In this document: positions 62,921 through 64,000 of the stretch, one piece after another
How the letters are laid out: every line of letters starts with the position of its first letter
Position numbering within the stretch: position 1 is the stretch's first letter
Assembly: GCA_035292605.1 (NCBI GenBank)
Contig: DATDPT010000069.1
Location: 1-64,000, forward strand
Direction of reading: 5' to 3'
DNA length: 64,000 nt
Source: JALYNX01 sp035292605
GTDB lineage: Bacteria; Actinomycetota; Acidimicrobiia; Spongiisociales; ZC4RG35
The notes under the pieces: model-generated
What the model was told of the DNA's origin: nothing
The model's database searches: none
Seen by the model: only the letters and a program-made list of their open reading frames with translations
Translations under genes and position numbers: made by a program

Positions 62921-64000
62921 CCGTCGACTCCTTTGTCGAGGCCCCGGCACAGGGGCAGCACCCAGGAGAGAGCGCGGAGCTGGCTTCCGCCGAGGACGGC
63001 GACCCGGCAGGAGCCGGCTACCGCGTTGGAGCGGACCGTCCCGCTGAGATCCTCAACCTCCTCCTCAGCCATCCCCGAGACTGCTACGGTTGCCAAAAGG
63101 CGGACCGGGACGTGTCCCTCGTTGAGTTCCCGTAGCTGACGGTCGAGCGAGTCCAGCTCTGCCTGCTTGCGATGGCGGCTCGCCTTGGCGGTCTCCACCG
63201 CTGCCTGCGCCCGCCGGTAGGCCCAATCCAAGGAACGTTGGTGCGGCTCCGGATCGGCAGGGGCGATGAGGATGCTGACCACCCGGTTGCCTGCACCGGT
63301 GAGAAGCGGCGCCAGGAAACCGGAAGCCATCGGTCGCTGCGGCCACTGCCACAGCCACAGCAGCCGGTGCACGGTGTCGCCGACCGCCACGGTGTTCCAC
63401 TTCTCCTCTACACGGGATGGCTCAGGAAGATCACCAAGATCCGATGGCTGAGCCTCTCCGACACTCAGGACTTTGTGGAGGAGAGCGGTCCAATCGGCCG
63501 GAGCGAGAATCTCGGCCCGCAGCTGCTCGGGTGGCAGTTGGGCACCCAGGTGCTGCAGGGTGGAATGGAGGAGCCGCCCCACGGCTGCCTCCCCTCCTCT
63601 CCTCACCGTCCCCCTGGCGGCCGCGAGACCGAGCCGGACCACGAGGACGGTTTCTGTGTGGCGAACGTGAGTTGCGAGGTAGTAGGCCACTTCCTTCAAG
63701 ACCTCGAGCCCGGGACCGTCGGCGGAGTCGGCGTCGCTAAGAAGGTGGTCGCCTCCGCCGTTCCTGCTTACGGTGAGAACTTGAAGACGGTCGACTGATT
63801 CTGTGGGAATGGAGGTCACCACTCGAGCCCAGTCCTCGGCCGCCACCTCCCGGTCGGCTCTGCTCTGCAGCCAGGGGTCGCGGGTCGGGGACACCCTCAT
63901 GGCCGCCAGATACCTGCTGCGGTCCTTGACCACCCCCATCAACCCGTGCGGCAGCTCGCATCCGGTCACCTCCATCCCGGACAGCCACCTGGGTGGCGGA
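62917..64000 (-). CDS. SCO6880-family conjugation protein, 5'-truncated by window edge
   Basis: The minus-strand frame is open to the window end; 361 codons plus the stop are visible. SCO6880-like features: SRYLAAMRVSPTRDPWLQSR, TETVLVVRLGLAAARGTVRR, TVHRLLWLWQWP, and a helical stretch RQLRELNEGHVPVRLLATV. The family usually precedes VirB4-like and VirD4-like genes in actinobacterial elements, as here. The ATGA overlap with the VirB4-like gene shows coupling. Confidence 0.8.
   Translation of the reverse strand, partial: PPPRWLSGMEVTGCELPHGLMGVVKDRSRYLAAMRVSPTRDPWLQSRADREVAAEDWARVVTSIPTESVDRLQVLTVSRNGGGDHLLSDADSADGPGLEVLKEVAYYLATHVRHTETVLVVRLGLAAARGTVRRGGEAAVGRLLHSTLQHLGAQLPPEQLRAEILAPADWTALLHKVLSVGEAQPSDLGDLPEPSRVEEKWNTVAVGDTVHRLLWLWQWPQRPMASGFLAPLLTGAGNRVVSILIAPADPEPHQRSLDWAYRRAQAAVETAKASRHRKQAELDSLDRQLRELNEGHVPVRLLATVAVSGMAEEEVEDLSGTVRSNAVAGSCRVAVLGGSQLRALSWVLPLCRGLDKGVDG

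Overview
The window is high-GC DNA with many GTG/TTG starts, overlapping start/stop codons, short or leaderless mRNA leaders, a DUF2690 secreted protein, a GerW-like protein and an SCO6880/VirB4/VirD4-type conjugation operon. Together these point to an Actinomycetota chromosome, possibly an acidimicrobial lineage (inference). No rRNA, complete tRNA or CRISPR array is visible.

Layout. (1) 1-1192: 3' part of a secreted beta-helix/FG-GAP-repeat protein. (2) 1195-17000: a copper and heavy-metal island. It holds csoR-copB (minus), a divergent operon of SHOCT protein, second CsoR, thiol-redox and CcdA-like genes, then a MerR regulator divergent from a large operon: CopA ATPase with YHS and HMA domains, cupredoxin, small membrane protein, two FtsX/MacB permeases and an ABC ATPase fused to a YHS domain. 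A haem-binding protein, a TPC-type (P1B-5) ATPase with a C-terminal hemerythrin domain and an isoprenylcysteine-type methyltransferase follow. (3) 17.1-18.0 kb: an alpha/alpha-toroid (squalene-cyclase-like) protein.

(4) 18.1-48.5 kb: accessory DNA cut up by four copies (18.12, 35.74, 36.98 and 48.49 kb, all minus strand) of the 3' half of an initiator tRNA (CAU anticodon). No copy has a complete 5' half. I read them as attachment-site scars of islands stacked at one tRNA-fMet gene whose intact copy should lie beyond the right edge. The first segment carries an AbiEi/AbiEii toxin-antitoxin pair, a Fic protein, a UvrA-like ABC protein, a TIR-domain effector, a LacI-controlled malto-oligosaccharide uptake and amylase regulon, and an FAD monooxygenase whose start abuts a scar. 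Later segments carry a MacAB-like efflux operon with a lipoprotein, a fused fucosyltransferase-like/GT2 glycosyltransferase, a coiled-coil membrane protein and several decayed genes.

(5) 48.5-58.8 kb: small membrane and hypothetical genes, a serine-recombinase relic and a tRNA/tmRNA-3'-end-like scar at 52.26 kb. Then comes a compact minus-strand operon that I consider the most interesting locus: HTH protein, 39-residue peptide, Vsr nuclease, C5 DNA methyltransferase, a 963-residue protein with a MORC/HSP90-like ATPase at its N-terminus and a histidine-kinase core at its C-terminus, and a receiver-domain protein with an unrecognised C-terminus. It looks like a two-component-type anti-phage or restriction system. 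(6) 58.9-64 kb: minus-strand conjugation operon (SCO6880-like, VirB4-like, membrane subunit, VirD4-like coupling protein, two small genes) running off the right edge, consistent with an integrative conjugative element.
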